Assembly (NCBI GenBank): GCA_905178155.1
Contig: CAJINV010000002.1
Location: forward strand, 12,037,621-12,101,620
Reading direction: 5' to 3'
DNA length: 64,000 nucleotides
Source of the DNA: Amoebophrya sp. A120
Lineage: Eukaryota; Sar; Dinophyceae; Syndiniales; Amoebophryaceae
Numbering within the stretch: the stretch's first letter is position 1; every line of letters starts with the position of its first letter. Position numbers and translations under genes: made by a program. The notes under the pieces were generated by a model, which was not told the DNA's origin, did not search any database, and was given only the letters and a program-made list of their open reading frames with translations. This document shows positions 26,232 to 35,933 of the stretch, in pieces.

Positions 26232-26530
26232 AGAAGTGCCAATGCGCTTGAGCTTGACTCAGTTGTCGTGGAAGTTTTAGTACCCGCAAGCATGGCGCGC
26301 GCGTTGCTTAGTGAAAGGTAAAGATTTTTTTTTTTGCGCGAAGTGATTGAAATGCGCATGATTTGCGTGATCGACATTCTTTATCTTTAATCTGTCAGAA
26401 GAGAAGACATAGCAATTGAAGTCGAACAATTGAATTCTGACAAATCCAAAGAAGAAAATAATCCAGAGAGGAAGATAAAATTAGGAAAATTAGGATCGAT
26501 ATTATATTAGAAAGTTTATATGTCAGTTTA
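26232..26530. other. AT-rich spacer before retroelement
   Basis: About 300 bp with strongly AT-rich sequence from 26390 on. It meets the GC-rich retroelement abruptly near 26530, which marks the truncated 5' end of that element. Confidence 0.6.
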
Positions 26531-29365
26531 ACATTTATGTAGATATTGCCGGGGCGTTCGACTCCGTCCCTCACGTTAAGCTCGTGGAACAATTGCTCCG
26601 ACAAGGGGTAGAGCCGGGACTAGCCAATTACGTATGGCGCTGGCTGCGCCACCGGGCATTTTGCTCCCAAGTCGGTGCCGAGCGATCGCCGTGGTTCCGT
26701 CCCTGCACGGGCATACCCCAAGGGGGGGCCTTGTCCCCCTGGGCTTGGAATTCTCTACTCGCGGGGGCCGCGTCAGAGGTATTGGCGGCTGTTGGGCCCG
26801 GTCTCTGGCTCCGATTCTTTGCCGACGACGGGACGGTGATAATTGACGGGGATAGCCCTGCCGCCTGTGCTGACATCGCGCGGCGCTTCGAGGCCGCCCT
26901 GTCCGCGGCCCTGGTGGCACGCGGGCTACGCCTGGCTCCCTCCAAGATGGAGGCCATGTGGCTGGACCTGCCTCGGGCAGGCATCTTTCAGCGGCCGCAC
27001 GACACCTACGGACGGGTCCGCAAAGATGCAGCGCCGGTGGAGCAACCGCCGCGCGAACTTGCGGCCATCCCCTATCCGACCAAGAACAGCCTAAGGGTGC
27101 TTGGGCTGCTGATCGACCACAGATTCACTATGTGCGACCACCTCGCCCACATCGAGAAAAAGTGTACTCTGCGGTTGTCCATCCTCCGTTCCCTGGCTAA
27201 TCGCCATTGGGGACTGGATGTGGCGACCCTCTCCCAGACCGGGATCTTCCTGATCTCCCATGTCCTTGGTTACGGCATCTCGGTGTACGGTTCGTGCGCC
27301 ACGCAGGCCGCGATGCAAAAACTGAACACGCGCGTGGTCAACCCCGCGGCCAGGCTGGTCCTCGGCACTTCCCGCACCCAGCGTCTAGAGGCGTTGTACA
27401 TGGAAAGCGGCATGCAAAGTGTGTTTAACCTGTACACCGTGAGGCTGGCGTCATTCGTCGACAGGTTGCTCCGCGCGTCGGCCACGCCGCTACGCGAGCG
27501 CGTAGCGGAATCGGTCCCCGGACTCCAATACGCGCATGCGCCGGCCTTGCCAGTGCGTGCTGCGGAAGTCCAGGACCCTGGCGACCTCGCCGCACTACGA
27601 CCTGCATGCCCTCTCACGGCGGCAATAACGTCGTGGACGCATTGGGCCGCCCTCCCGGTAGGGCAACCGCAAGCAGAGATCACCTCGGGACAGGAGCGCC
27701 GCCTGTATCATACATACGCGCCCGAGTTGCAGTCTGAGGCAGAAGCCGACCGCGCCTTTGCTGCTCCCGCGGGGTCGTGTCCGCCTTGGGCGATGGAAGC
27801 GGTCAAAACGCTTGAAAGCGCGGGCTGGAGTCGACATCAGGTGCAGAGGCTCACGGCCTTTCGGCCCCGGTCCGGGGCTTTCCACAGTGTGCACATCCAC
27901 ACGCACGAACTTGCCGGCACCAGGGACGAAGTGCGCTCCCGCTACAAGTACACCGGCTCGTGCGACGGGGCGCACCTCCAGTCCAGTGGGCGAGGGGCCT
28001 CGGCAGCATACCTCCACGGCGCCCGCAGTGCGCGCGTGCTAACAGGCACCTGGGGAGGCAACAAAAGTTCATATCAGGCCGAAGCGGCGGCGCTGATGGA
28101 CCTGCTCGGGCTTGCAATCCAGGCGGCCAACGACGAGCCCACCAGCGGGGTCGACCTTCTCCTCCTGTCGGACGCCCAGTCCGTCCTGGCCAGGGTGAAA
28201 ACATTGCTGCGCTGCGGCGGGCTAGCGACAGATGCGGAGCACGAACTTATCGACCGCCTGCGGCGGGTCGGCGATCTATACAGCTCATTGCGGCTGCAGC
28301 ACGTCTACGCCCACTCGGGCGTATCGCCCAACGTGGCCGTCGACGCCTTCGCAAGCCATGCGTTGGCGGTGGAGCCGACACCGGCGGAGTGGCCTCAGGT
28401 GCAGTCCCTGGAGGACATGAAGGCACAGGCCAAGGCCGCGCTCCACAAGCAGGAGGCCCAGACGATGCAGACGCTGAAACGCGCAGCGCCCTCGGTCAGC
28501 GGGGGCCTTTGCTGTGTCTTCCTCCCTGACCGCGAGGCCTGCAAGAAGATGTTCAAAATAATGAGCAAGGAAGGCGAGCCCCGCAACGTCCAGGTGACGG
28601 CGGCCGGCCTCCTCGGTGCCACCCGGTTCAAACAGCTGACCCCTGCGGGGCTTCTGGGTCGGATGTGCCCCAAGTGCGACCGGGTGGCCGACTCGCCGGA
28701 GCACTTTCTCGAATGTTGCGCCATCTCGGGCCTCGACCGCCTGAGCGAGCCAGCCCGGGCGGCTGGCGAAGCTGTTCAGCTATGTCACGTATGAAACACT
28801 TGCACACCAAGAAGAACGAAAGCGGGAGGCGGCGCAAGAGGCGGCGGCGGGTCTGTCGCAGTGAGCCACCGCCGCCACGCCTTGCGCCCTACGAATAGTT
28901 CTTCCGGCTACAGCCGGATGTTCGTGGAGACGCTCCGGCAGCGCACCTCCCTATGCACCGTAGTCTAATTATTCCGCGTCAGTGCACCTGGTGTGCGCCC
29001 TTCGAATAATGCTGCTATAAGGAACCAGTGCGCGAAGCAGGTCCGCACAATGCGCCCGTTTCCCTTCATGCACGCTGTTCTCCTTCTGCTTCCACTCTTG
29101 ATGTTGTGCGTTGCGTTGAAGGGTCTTGTTACGTCAGGCTCCCACAACAGAGTTGTCAGGCGGATCTTTGCGAGTATAGCATGGTCAAAGAGCGAGCACC
29201 GTCTCTGTTTGAAACAAGAAGCGGATCAAATACAATACAATGTAGAAGTCATCAACTGCAATTTTTTTTACGGAATAGACTCTAGTTGTGGTAGGTGTTT
29301 GATGATCAGGAGAGAATTGAATCTGAAATTCGATTTCGAACCACGGAGGATTTTTTGAGGGCCTT
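26530..29365 (+). mobile_element. 5'-truncated non-LTR retrotransposon
   Basis: A GC-rich unit embedded in AT-rich DNA. It starts abruptly inside reverse transcriptase motif A and holds one long open frame (to 28794), then about 570 bp of likely 3' untranslated sequence including a possible hairpin at TCCGGCTACAGCCGGA (about 28906-28921). The endonuclease and the fingers part of RT are missing, as is usual for 5'-truncated LINE insertions. No target-site duplication or A-tail could be recognised, so the right boundary is approximate. Confidence 0.75.
26539..28794 (+). CDS. Partial reverse transcriptase-RNase H polyprotein of a LINE-type element
   Basis: An open frame without its own start, about 750 codons. 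RT motif A is VDIAGAFDSVPH at 26539-26574. Motif B follows (GIPQGGALSPW). Motif C is RFFADDGTVI at about 26815, with both catalytic aspartates. A thumb or connection region follows. The RNase H-like domain has GSCDGAHLQSSG (about 27955), SYQAEAAAL, LLSDAQSVL and HVYAHSGVSPNVAVDAFAS (about 28300), so the D-E-D pattern and the HSG motif are present. A terminal Cys/His motif, MCPKCDRVADSPEHFLECC, lies near 28665. The part that remains is uninterrupted, indicating a fairly recent insertion. It lacks the 5' half and is not expected to be autonomous. Confidence 0.88.
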   Translation, partial: VDIAGAFDSVPHVKLVEQLLRQGVEPGLANYVWRWLRHRAFCSQVGAERSPWFRPCTGIPQGGALSPWAWNSLLAGAASEVLAAVGPGLWLRFFADDGTVIIDGDSPAACADIARRFEAALSAALVARGLRLAPSKMEAMWLDLPRAGIFQRPHDTYGRVRKDAAPVEQPPRELAAIPYPTKNSLRVLGLLIDHRFTMCDHLAHIEKKCTLRLSILRSLANRHWGLDVATLSQTGIFLISHVLGYGISVYGSCATQAAMQKLNTRVVNPAARLVLGTSRTQRLEALYMESGMQSVFNLYTVRLASFVDRLLRASATPLRERVAESVPGLQYAHAPALPVRAAEVQDPGDLAALRPACPLTAAITSWTHWAALPVGQPQAEITSGQERRLYHTYAPELQSEAEADRAFAAPAGSCPPWAMEAVKTLESAGWSRHQVQRLTAFRPRSGAFHSVHIHTHELAGTRDEVRSRYKYTGSCDGAHLQSSGRGASAAYLHGARSARVLTGTWGGNKSSYQAEAAALMDLLGLAIQAANDEPTSGVDLLLLSDAQSVLARVKTLLRCGGLATDAEHELIDRLRRVGDLYSSLRLQHVYAHSGVSPNVAVDAFASHALAVEPTPAEWPQVQSLEDMKAQAKAALHKQEAQTMQTLKRAAPSVSGGLCCVFLPDREACKKMFKIMSKEGEPRNVQVTAAGLLGATRFKQLTPAGLLGRMCPKCDRVADSPEHFLECCAISGLDRLSEPARAAGEAVQLCHV

Positions 29366-29380
29366 GAACCTTTGACGCCG

Positions 29381-29414
29381 GCCATGCCCGGGCATGGAAA
29401 GAAAGAAAGAAAAA
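29381..29414 (-). repeat. Pyrimidine-tract/CCATG motif, copy 1 (inverted)
   Basis: Contains the perfect 14-bp palindrome CATGCCCGGGCATG followed by four GAAA-type repeats. Read on the minus strand it is a TTTC run followed by CCATGCCCGGGCATGG, matching copies 2 and 3 in the opposite orientation. Confidence 0.7.
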
Positions 29415-29662
29415 TCGAAGAGGATATATCATATGAATGCATATATGTTAATGATACACTAATGATAGATCGATGATTCTTCTTGCAAATATATTTTACA
29501 TTTTTCTTTTTTGATCTCTATTATCCCGGGATGAAAATCTTTTGGATGTGTTTCGGAATTTTCCATGGGTCTATCGGATATATTTCGGAGTGAATCTCTT
29601 ATCTTCTGGTCTACCTAAAAATTGAGAATATGGTATATATTGTATCGGACAAGAATAAAAAA

Positions 29663-29697
29663 TCTTTTTCTTTCTTTCTTGCCATGTCTGGGTATGA
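29663..29697 (+). repeat. Pyrimidine-tract/CCATG motif, copy 2
   Basis: A CTTTCTTTCTT tract followed by GCCATGTCTGGGTATGAT. It shares the framework CCATG-Y-C-Y-GG-R-Y-ATG with copies 1 and 3. Confidence 0.7.
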
Positions 29698-30008
29698 TTC
29701 AAATCATCTCTTAGGCCCGGTCTGAGGATTCTATTTCTAATAAAAAATCATCAATGATGGATATTGAGAGAAATGGAAAATCAAAATCATGATCTATTCT
29801 TTCGCAGAATTTTATTGTTTCATTATCCCAAAGATTTTCCTCATCATGTTTGTTTGTTTGTGGTCATGTGTGAAGGTGGGAATGTGTTTGCATATCTTTT
29901 TTTTCCTCTAGTGTTATTTCAACAAAAAACCTTCGCATGTCCGAAAATCACTCAAAAAACATAAATATATAATTATTTCTCTGAACATCTCTGAAGGCGG
30001 ATCAAGAT

Positions 30009-30042
30009 TCTTTCTTTCTTTCTTACCATGCCTGGACATGAT
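30009..30042 (+). repeat. Pyrimidine-tract/CCATG motif, copy 3
   Basis: A TTTCTTTCTTTCTT tract followed by ACCATGCCTGGACATGAT, in the same orientation as copy 2. Confidence 0.7.
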
Positions 30043-30359
30043 GTCAAATTTCAAGATTCTTCTGATGATATCGTCAAGATTCTTCTGATGAATTCCTCTT
30101 CCTCATCATCAATCTCATATGAATCATGGTAATTTTTAATTTTTGGATATTTTCAAATTGATGGTGACAGAGAAGACCTGATGTTAGAATTGAATGAAGG
30201 ATATCTTAGGATATCGAAAAATAAATTGAATGAGAACGAGAAGATTTTCATTTTCCAATCCCAATAGAATTTTAATATATCGATATATGCTTGTAAAATT
30301 ACAAGAAATTATGATATATTATATTAGAGTGGGGTAATCAAATAAAAAAAGAGGGCCGC

Positions 30360-30403
30360 GGGGAACCTCTTGTCCACCCGGCCGGGTGGACAAGAGGTTC
30401 CCC
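30360..30403. repeat. Perfect 44-bp palindrome
   Basis: Two 22-nt arms, GGGGAACCTCTTG... and its exact reverse complement, meet without spacer at CCGG (30380-30383). The symmetry breaks at both outer ends (C at 30359 and C at 30404). It lies exactly where the AT-rich island gives way to GC-rich sequence, between the convergent gene blocks. It could form a cruciform or an extended RNA hairpin. Confidence 0.95.
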
Positions 30404-30925
30404 CTTTCGCACGCTGCCGGAGCGGCCGGCTCGCAGAGGTCCCTCCCCCTCCGCGTCGCCACATCGGATCTCCCAACTCACCACAATTCAACAACATTCA
30501 CATTGAGAATCAATTGAATTGCATCACAACATTGATCATCGATCTGAAATTCATCAAAAAGTCGATGATGATAGAATTCTCTTCCAGGTTCTGAAAGCGA
30601 TCGTGTTGATTGATGTGAGATGGACAAGGAGATGACATCGATCGCAAGCAGAGCCTGCAGATATTTCGTCGAACTCGAAAGTGGAGCCATGTACCTCGTG
30701 CCACTTCCATCGAGTAAAAATTATGAGTGTCGTTAATTGTGTGGTCTCATTCGAAGAGAAGTCGCGAAATTATAAGAGTCTGATCGTTGTGTCGTTAAGT
30801 TTACAGAGCAATAAGTCTATTCATGACGCTACTAGAGAGGGTAAGGATATTCTGCTTTCATCATGTTGTCCGTGTAAAACCTGTGGAGGAACGTTGCCAG
30901 CGTGCGCTTTGTCTTCGCATTTACA
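30404..30925. other. Spacer downstream of minus-strand gene
   Basis: A short GC-rich stretch up to about 30475, then AT-richer sequence to the stop of the next gene. An alternative 3' exon of that gene at 30880-30832 is in phase but would need a 49-nt intron. Confidence 0.5.
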
Positions 30926-32722
30926 TTACGTATGCAATTTTCGCAGGCAGATGTCAATAAGTTCCTCATCCCCCAGCGTCCGCAGCATGTGTTGCAGCTG
31001 GCTGCAAGAGAATTCTCGGGTAGCTACTTGCATCAGGTCAAAAGCACTTTCAGGTTGGTACTTTCGAAACAGGGCCTCCAGATTTTGAGACACAATGATT
31101 TCCACATCAATGTTCTCTTTATTCATCTGTTGGTCAGCATCGTAGTACTGCGAGTAGAAACGTTTCCCATTTGCGCCGCTCGTGTTGTCGGTTGTTGTAG
31201 TCGTGAAGAAGGTAGTGCTTGAATTGTCGGTCAGGTTAGCATGATCGAAACAACTAGCGCTGCTCCAAGAATCATCTTCTGCCCCCCCTGTCGCACCGGT
31301 TGGACCGCTCCAGCACGCCTTGCAGTAAACCGCCTCGGTCTCTTCGTCGCGCACGAAGTCGCCCGGTTTCAGGCGCACCTGGTGCCAGGGCAGAGGCTCG
31401 CTGTATGCTGCTCCCGAAGGCGCATAGCTCCTGTCGTCCGGGTCTGTTGCTGTAGGGACTGCAATGCCTGTTTTGGTGCTTCGTCGGCACCAGGTGCAGA
31501 CTAAGTCGTCTTCTGCGATTCCCAACTCAGCGAGTTGCTCTTGATCGAGATCACCAGCTGCATTAGCATTCGTGAATTTTTTCTTCAGCAGCCGACTAGG
31601 CGTCTCGTCGCTTTCCACAAATGCCGCAGCGACATTTTCCGCCGTCCGGTTTAGCTCGTTGTGCTTCGCAATCATCGGGTAGTGCGCTCTGAAGCTGGAG
31701 CTCCGATCATCACCCGCCACACTTCTAGCTGTCCCTCCAGTGTAGTCCTCGCGCCGGTCGCGGTCACCAGGTCGCTGAGCATTCTGGGGCCGGAGGTAGT
31801 ATGGGCGCGCCCAATTTGTGCGGACTCGCTTTGGCTTAATGGGAAATACAGGTGCACCTCCCGCTCCGGACGAAGATGTATTCTTGACGCCCAGCAGGCT
31901 CTGGTTTCTCGGCGAAAAGGATCGGGAAGACGAACTGATACTGTGTCGACTCGTTGGCGTCGCTCCCTCTCTCCGTTCGGAGTGACCTCGTCCAGGCGAG
32001 AGGTACGCATCACGATACGCGAGATCCTCAGCGTGACAGCTGGATCCGGTTCGCTTCCTCACGCCGGTGAGATTAAGATTGACTTGCGGTGGTTCTTGAG
32101 GCTGGCGCAACACCCCATGTGCGTTTTCATAAAGAGAACCAGGGCGATCGAACTGGTCACTATACCGGTTCGCACTTGGCTCTGCGCTCGGCCTACTGCT
32201 GAGAGCTGCTCCTGCTGCACTGCCGTCCGCGTTATAGTGATTATCGAGCCGGAGGTGCTGGGAAAATTTTTGTGCGAGGCTGAGGTCGGTGCCCTCATCG
32301 TCGGGAGTCTGATCCGTTGTCGCTCTCCTTCTTGGGGATATCCCGCCTGTCCTCGCTGCGATCGCCTTTTGCACAACGACGTCAACGGTCGCTTGGCGTT
32401 GCTGAGTAGATGAAGCAGGAGGAGGTGGCTCATAGCTTGATGGTACGCACCCTTTTTTCGTTTCAGCCAGCAGCTCTCGGCTTTGTTCGCCAGAGGGCTC
32501 GGCGTCGTCATCTGCAGCTATTTCGCAAAGCTCCTTGCCAGCGGACAGAAATCGGCGTCGCTCGAGCGGTCGCAGCTGTAGAAAATTTGCTAGCTCTTCG
32601 GTCGCAATCTCGTGCAGGAAACCAGCACCCATGTCACGGCACCAATCTCGCGCCCGGGGGTAATACTGGGTCAGCCTTAGCTCCCCCAGGAACCAATGCA
32701 ATTCGTCGTCGAAGCTATCCAT
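30926..32722 (-). CDS. SAM-like domain protein with a Cys-pair zinc motif
   Basis: 598 residues from the ATG at 32722; the frame is open upstream, but no earlier ATG exists. The amino terminus (MDSFDDELHWFLGELRL, QYYPRARDWC, then EELANFLQLRPLERRRF) has the length and pattern of a sterile-alpha-motif (SAM) interaction domain. The middle is disordered and Ser/Arg-rich. A zinc-ribbon-like pair follows: CTWC, then YCKAC about 50 residues later. The carboxy tail (VSQNLEALFRKYQPESAFDLMQV ... LGDEELIDICLRKL) looks helical and folded. The protein is probably an adaptor. The identification of a SAM fold comes from pattern matching only. It is the first gene of the minus-strand block. Confidence 0.78.
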   Translation of the reverse strand: MDSFDDELHWFLGELRLTQYYPRARDWCRDMGAGFLHEIATEELANFLQLRPLERRRFLSAGKELCEIAADDDAEPSGEQSRELLAETKKGCVPSSYEPPPPASSTQQRQATVDVVVQKAIAARTGGISPRRRATTDQTPDDEGTDLSLAQKFSQHLRLDNHYNADGSAAGAALSSRPSAEPSANRYSDQFDRPGSLYENAHGVLRQPQEPPQVNLNLTGVRKRTGSSCHAEDLAYRDAYLSPGRGHSERREGATPTSRHSISSSSRSFSPRNQSLLGVKNTSSSGAGGAPVFPIKPKRVRTNWARPYYLRPQNAQRPGDRDRREDYTGGTARSVAGDDRSSSFRAHYPMIAKHNELNRTAENVAAAFVESDETPSRLLKKKFTNANAAGDLDQEQLAELGIAEDDLVCTWCRRSTKTGIAVPTATDPDDRSYAPSGAAYSEPLPWHQVRLKPGDFVRDEETEAVYCKACWSGPTGATGGAEDDSWSSASCFDHANLTDNSSTTFFTTTTTDNTSGANGKRFYSQYYDADQQMNKENIDVEIIVSQNLEALFRKYQPESAFDLMQVATREFSCSQLQHMLRTLGDEELIDICLRKLHT

Positions 32723-33360
32723 TTTTGGAGAAAACAAAATCACACATAGCCATCGAGAATATTTCTATATTCGTATGTCTTCATTTTTACGACAAGAATT
32801 ACAACGCCCGAGTGACGTTGATAACAGATGGCCCACTATTCGTGAAAGTATTTGTCTTCTAATAAATAGTGCCGTTTTCTAGCATCCAAAGGCATTCGTT
32901 GTTTCACGGACTTCCTGATGCGTATCCGCCTGTTTGTGAAAGGAACTTCCACAACAAATAGTCAGGCTTCACTAGCATGTTGACATCGCGAGTTCAAACT
33001 GGGTTTTTCCTCCTTCTTCAGGATGATCGAGATGCAATAGAGACTTCACCTTACACAAGGATGTTGTCGCTTTCGTTTCCCTTTCAAAAGAGTGGGAATC
33101 GGATTTCTAACTCAGGAGCAATTTCACTTTCCATTTCGAACAATACGAAGAGTTACTTTTTTCTTTCTTGTTGCACCATAGCGAAAAGTTTTGGAATGAC
33201 CATTTCGATCAGAGAATCATCGTGCTCATCACACATTTAAACAACTTTTATTTCATTCCTTCGTCGCGCAAGACAGAGCGACAGGAACTACACTTTGGCG
33301 GTTGTAGTTTTTTACTCCGCCCTTTTTTTTAATCGTTAGTTGAGTATCATACAGAATTTA
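32723..33360. other. Intergenic, no gene seen
   Basis: About 640 bp between two minus-strand genes, AT-rich, with T-runs at about 33310-33335. No supported feature. Confidence 0.5.
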
Positions 33361-35056
33361 TTACTTTAGAGGCCCGACCGTGTTGTAGTGGATGGGGCTG
33401 ATGTAGCACAGAAACAATTGTCGTTGTCTTTTCCTACCTTTATTCCGTTCCCTATCTTTAGCTGCGCCAGAACCACTGGATGAAGTCTGTTCTCCGTCGC
33501 TTTTGACATTGTAATGCAGCAAAAAGTTTTCGGCGTCCGTGGTCACGACGGTGATGCCAACGGCGTACGCGTCTGCGCAGGCACGCAGGGTGAGCTCGTC
33601 TCCCCAGGTCCGATCCTTGCGCATCTCCGCCAGGTATTCCCGATACTCGGTGTCTTTCTCGCCAACAAAGGGTGCAAAGTCGTCCGCGTGCTGCTGCATG
33701 TATTTACAAATGATTTCCCGTACGACGGCGTGGTAGCGCTGAGTTCCATACAGTTCGCGGCTCAGGGAGCGAAATTGGCAATTGCCGTCATCCTCCGCCA
33801 AAATCTGCCGCAAATGAAGAAAAGCCAACCGCTCCTGCAATATCTGCCGGCCACCGACGGAGGCGGCTGGCTTGGAGGGCGACGAGGAAGACCCACTGGG
33901 ACTGTGAGCAGTAGGTGTGCCCTGACTGTTTTTGGGCGACGGCGAGGACGACTCTCCGGTTTTCGATTTCACCGCGTTTTTTGCGCGCTGGGCCCAGTGC
34001 AGAAGCTTCGGGCGGAGAAGGAGAAACTGGGCTAAGTCTCCCATTGTCGGTGCCTTGCGCCGCAAACGGGCGAGCATCACGCGGTCGTAGTCGCTTCGGC
34101 GCATCAGGTTCTCCAGCGGCGCTTTACGTACCTCTTCTGCCGATTTTGCGCTGGCGGTTCCGAGCAGTTGCAAAACTTGCACTTCCTTGTACGCGCTCGG
34201 GGAGCTCGATTGCTGCTTGTTCATACCGGTACTGTCCTTTTGCGGTGAGCGAGCGGCTGCGGTACCCGTGGGTTTTTGCGCTTTCGGTTCCACAAAGCCC
34301 TCTCGATGTGGCTCGGCAGCAGGAGCGGTTGCGGGCACCGGAACCACATACGTATTGGCGGTCGGAGCCCTGTCGCTGGAGGTCGTCCCTTGGCCTACGT
34401 GATAGAGACATGTAATTCGTCTACGACGCACGAAACAGGCTGTGGAACTCTCCTAGATACTTAGACTTACATCATTTCAAAAATAAAAATTATTAAATCG
34501 CTAGTGACTGCTGCAACTGCTCTGAGCGGGGAATTTTTCAAAACACTAGAAGATATCAGCAACACGAACCTGTCTGGAGAGCGCGGGCCGGTCCTCCGCG
34601 CTTGGGGCAGACACGGGAGCACGACTCGCGATTGCGCGTTAATGTGAATCCTCGGGTGGTACTGCGATCAACCTGCGGATCCTGCCGAACACTTCCTTCG
34701 GGTCTGCGATCCGCCCGGCCGCCGCCCGCAGGATCGAAGGACGAGTCTTGCTGTAGCCGGTCATTTGAGCGGCTAGAAGTGCCTCCGGTGAGGGAAGAGA
34801 ACCAGGAACTTCGGCTTGTCGAGGATGGGTCTGCACCCGAGAGCCGCGGCCCAGCAGCAGCACGACCCGCCTTGGCGTGCACGTCATTTTCTTGTTGCTC
34901 GTCGTCAAAAAAGTTCTCCTCGTCCTCGCGACTCCAGGCGAGCAAAGCCGCACGGGACTGCTGCGCGTCGTGGTCGAAGCACTGCAACACCTCCTCTAAG
35001 TCCTCCGTTTCCCACCCCGGGAATTCGGTGTGCAGGCTCTGCACCGTTGCCGTCAT
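33361..35056 (-). CDS. OTU-family cysteine protease (deubiquitinase), two exons
   Basis: Exon 1 is 35056-34570 and exon 2 is 34394-33361. The 175-nt intron has donor CAG|GTTCGT and acceptor CACGTAG; the phases fit and give 506 residues. The carboxy-terminal 140 residues form an OTU domain: DDGNCQFRSLS holds the catalytic Asp and Cys (about residue 366), WGDELTLRACADAYAVGI follows, and the catalytic His lies in YISPIHYNTVGP near the end. OTU enzymes remove ubiquitin chains. The amino terminus (SLHTEFPGWETEDLEEVLQC ... SRAALLAWSREDEENFF) resembles a CUE/UBA-like ubiquitin-binding helix bundle, which would suit a deubiquitinase. A disordered Ser/Pro linker and a Lys/Arg-rich segment lie between. 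An insertion rich in Ser, Gly and Lys/Arg precedes the catalytic His. Confidence 0.87.
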
Positions 35057-35933
35057 GGTTTAGTACGCCTTTCAACGAGGACCAGGACCACATCGAAGAC
35101 ACGGGCCTAAAAAGAAACATATTACTTAGTGCAAGATGAACGAAATTTCGATCTCCTTGGACGATGATGTGATGCCCTTAGAAATGTCAGTTTGACCTCC
35201 ACCTACAGCTGGACCTGCTACTTCATCTCGCTTCGTAAACATCGCATCGCTCCTCGCTGTCCAAATCATTTACACAGATGACCGTCCGTCCACATTGTCA
35301 AAATCGAAAATTATGGTGGCAGGACTTCATAGATTCGATTTTTTCGTTTCAGATCTAGGGTAGATGTTGATACAGACACGACACACATCTTCTACGTACT
35401 TCCACCGCGATCACCGGCAAGAGGACAGCATCGGGATGCGGGTAAGTACCTAATGAGAGAGTACGAGTAGGAGAAAAAACATAGAGGTAGGGGCAGCGCC
35501 CCACTTCATTATGCATTTCCATATTAAAGCGTTCACGTGCTTCATGATGACCGGCAGTGTCTAGCTTTGCTAGAGATGCCGTGTCTCGTCCGGTTCGTTA
35601 TCTCAAAAGGGAAACAGACAGAAACAAGAAACATTAGTGAGTGACATGTAGACTCCTACAGTCGCAGGCTCAGCCTCAAACCGGAGATGAAAAGTCACGA
35701 CGTTATGAGGCGCTAGTAGCAGTCGGCTACCTTTCGCTTGTCGTTTTTCGTGTGCGATCCCTGCGCATTATTGGATGATGTTGCCAGCTGAGTTGCGGTG
35801 AAGAGTTTCCAGTCCGTCGCGGCCCCGACGAGCGAACAGATCGCACGGAAAAACTGTATCCTCGGTCTGCGAACAATCTTCAACAACATTTCCTTCGACA
35901 CAGTCAGGCACCGCTTCCGTTGTGGCATTTGAT
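35057..35933. other. Intergenic with a remnant of a methyltransferase-gene 5' end
   Basis: Most of this stretch shows no gene. About 35773-35857 is a diverged direct repeat of about 37043-37121, the 5' part of the neighbouring methyltransferase gene: both hold CCAGCTGAGTTGCGGTGAAG and GACGAGCGAACAGATCG. Its minus-strand translation reads RIQFFRAICSLVGAAT, against IQFFRTICSLVEAAT in the gene. Confidence 0.65.

Larger units (their letters stand above)
29370..30359. other. AT-rich island at the convergent gene-block junction
   Basis: About 1 kb of AT-rich DNA with frequent GATC/ATC-type words and no credible gene. It holds three copies of a pyrimidine-tract/CCATG motif and a near-tandem copy of TCAAGATTCTTCTGATGA (about 30051-30092). 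It separates the last plus-strand element from the first minus-strand gene. Confidence 0.7.

Noticed and set aside
29370-30350. Organelle-derived DNA suspected from the AT-rich composition
   Set aside because: No organelle gene, tRNA or rRNA could be recognised; composition alone is insufficient.
30832-30929. Extra 3' exon of the SAM-like gene (30880-30832)
   Set aside because: Phase and splice dinucleotides fit, but the intron would be only 49 nt against 145-300 nt elsewhere; left as a weak alternative.
31661-32413. 250-codon plus-strand frame
   Set aside because: Shadow of the minus-strand SAM-like gene; no motif and against the block polarity.
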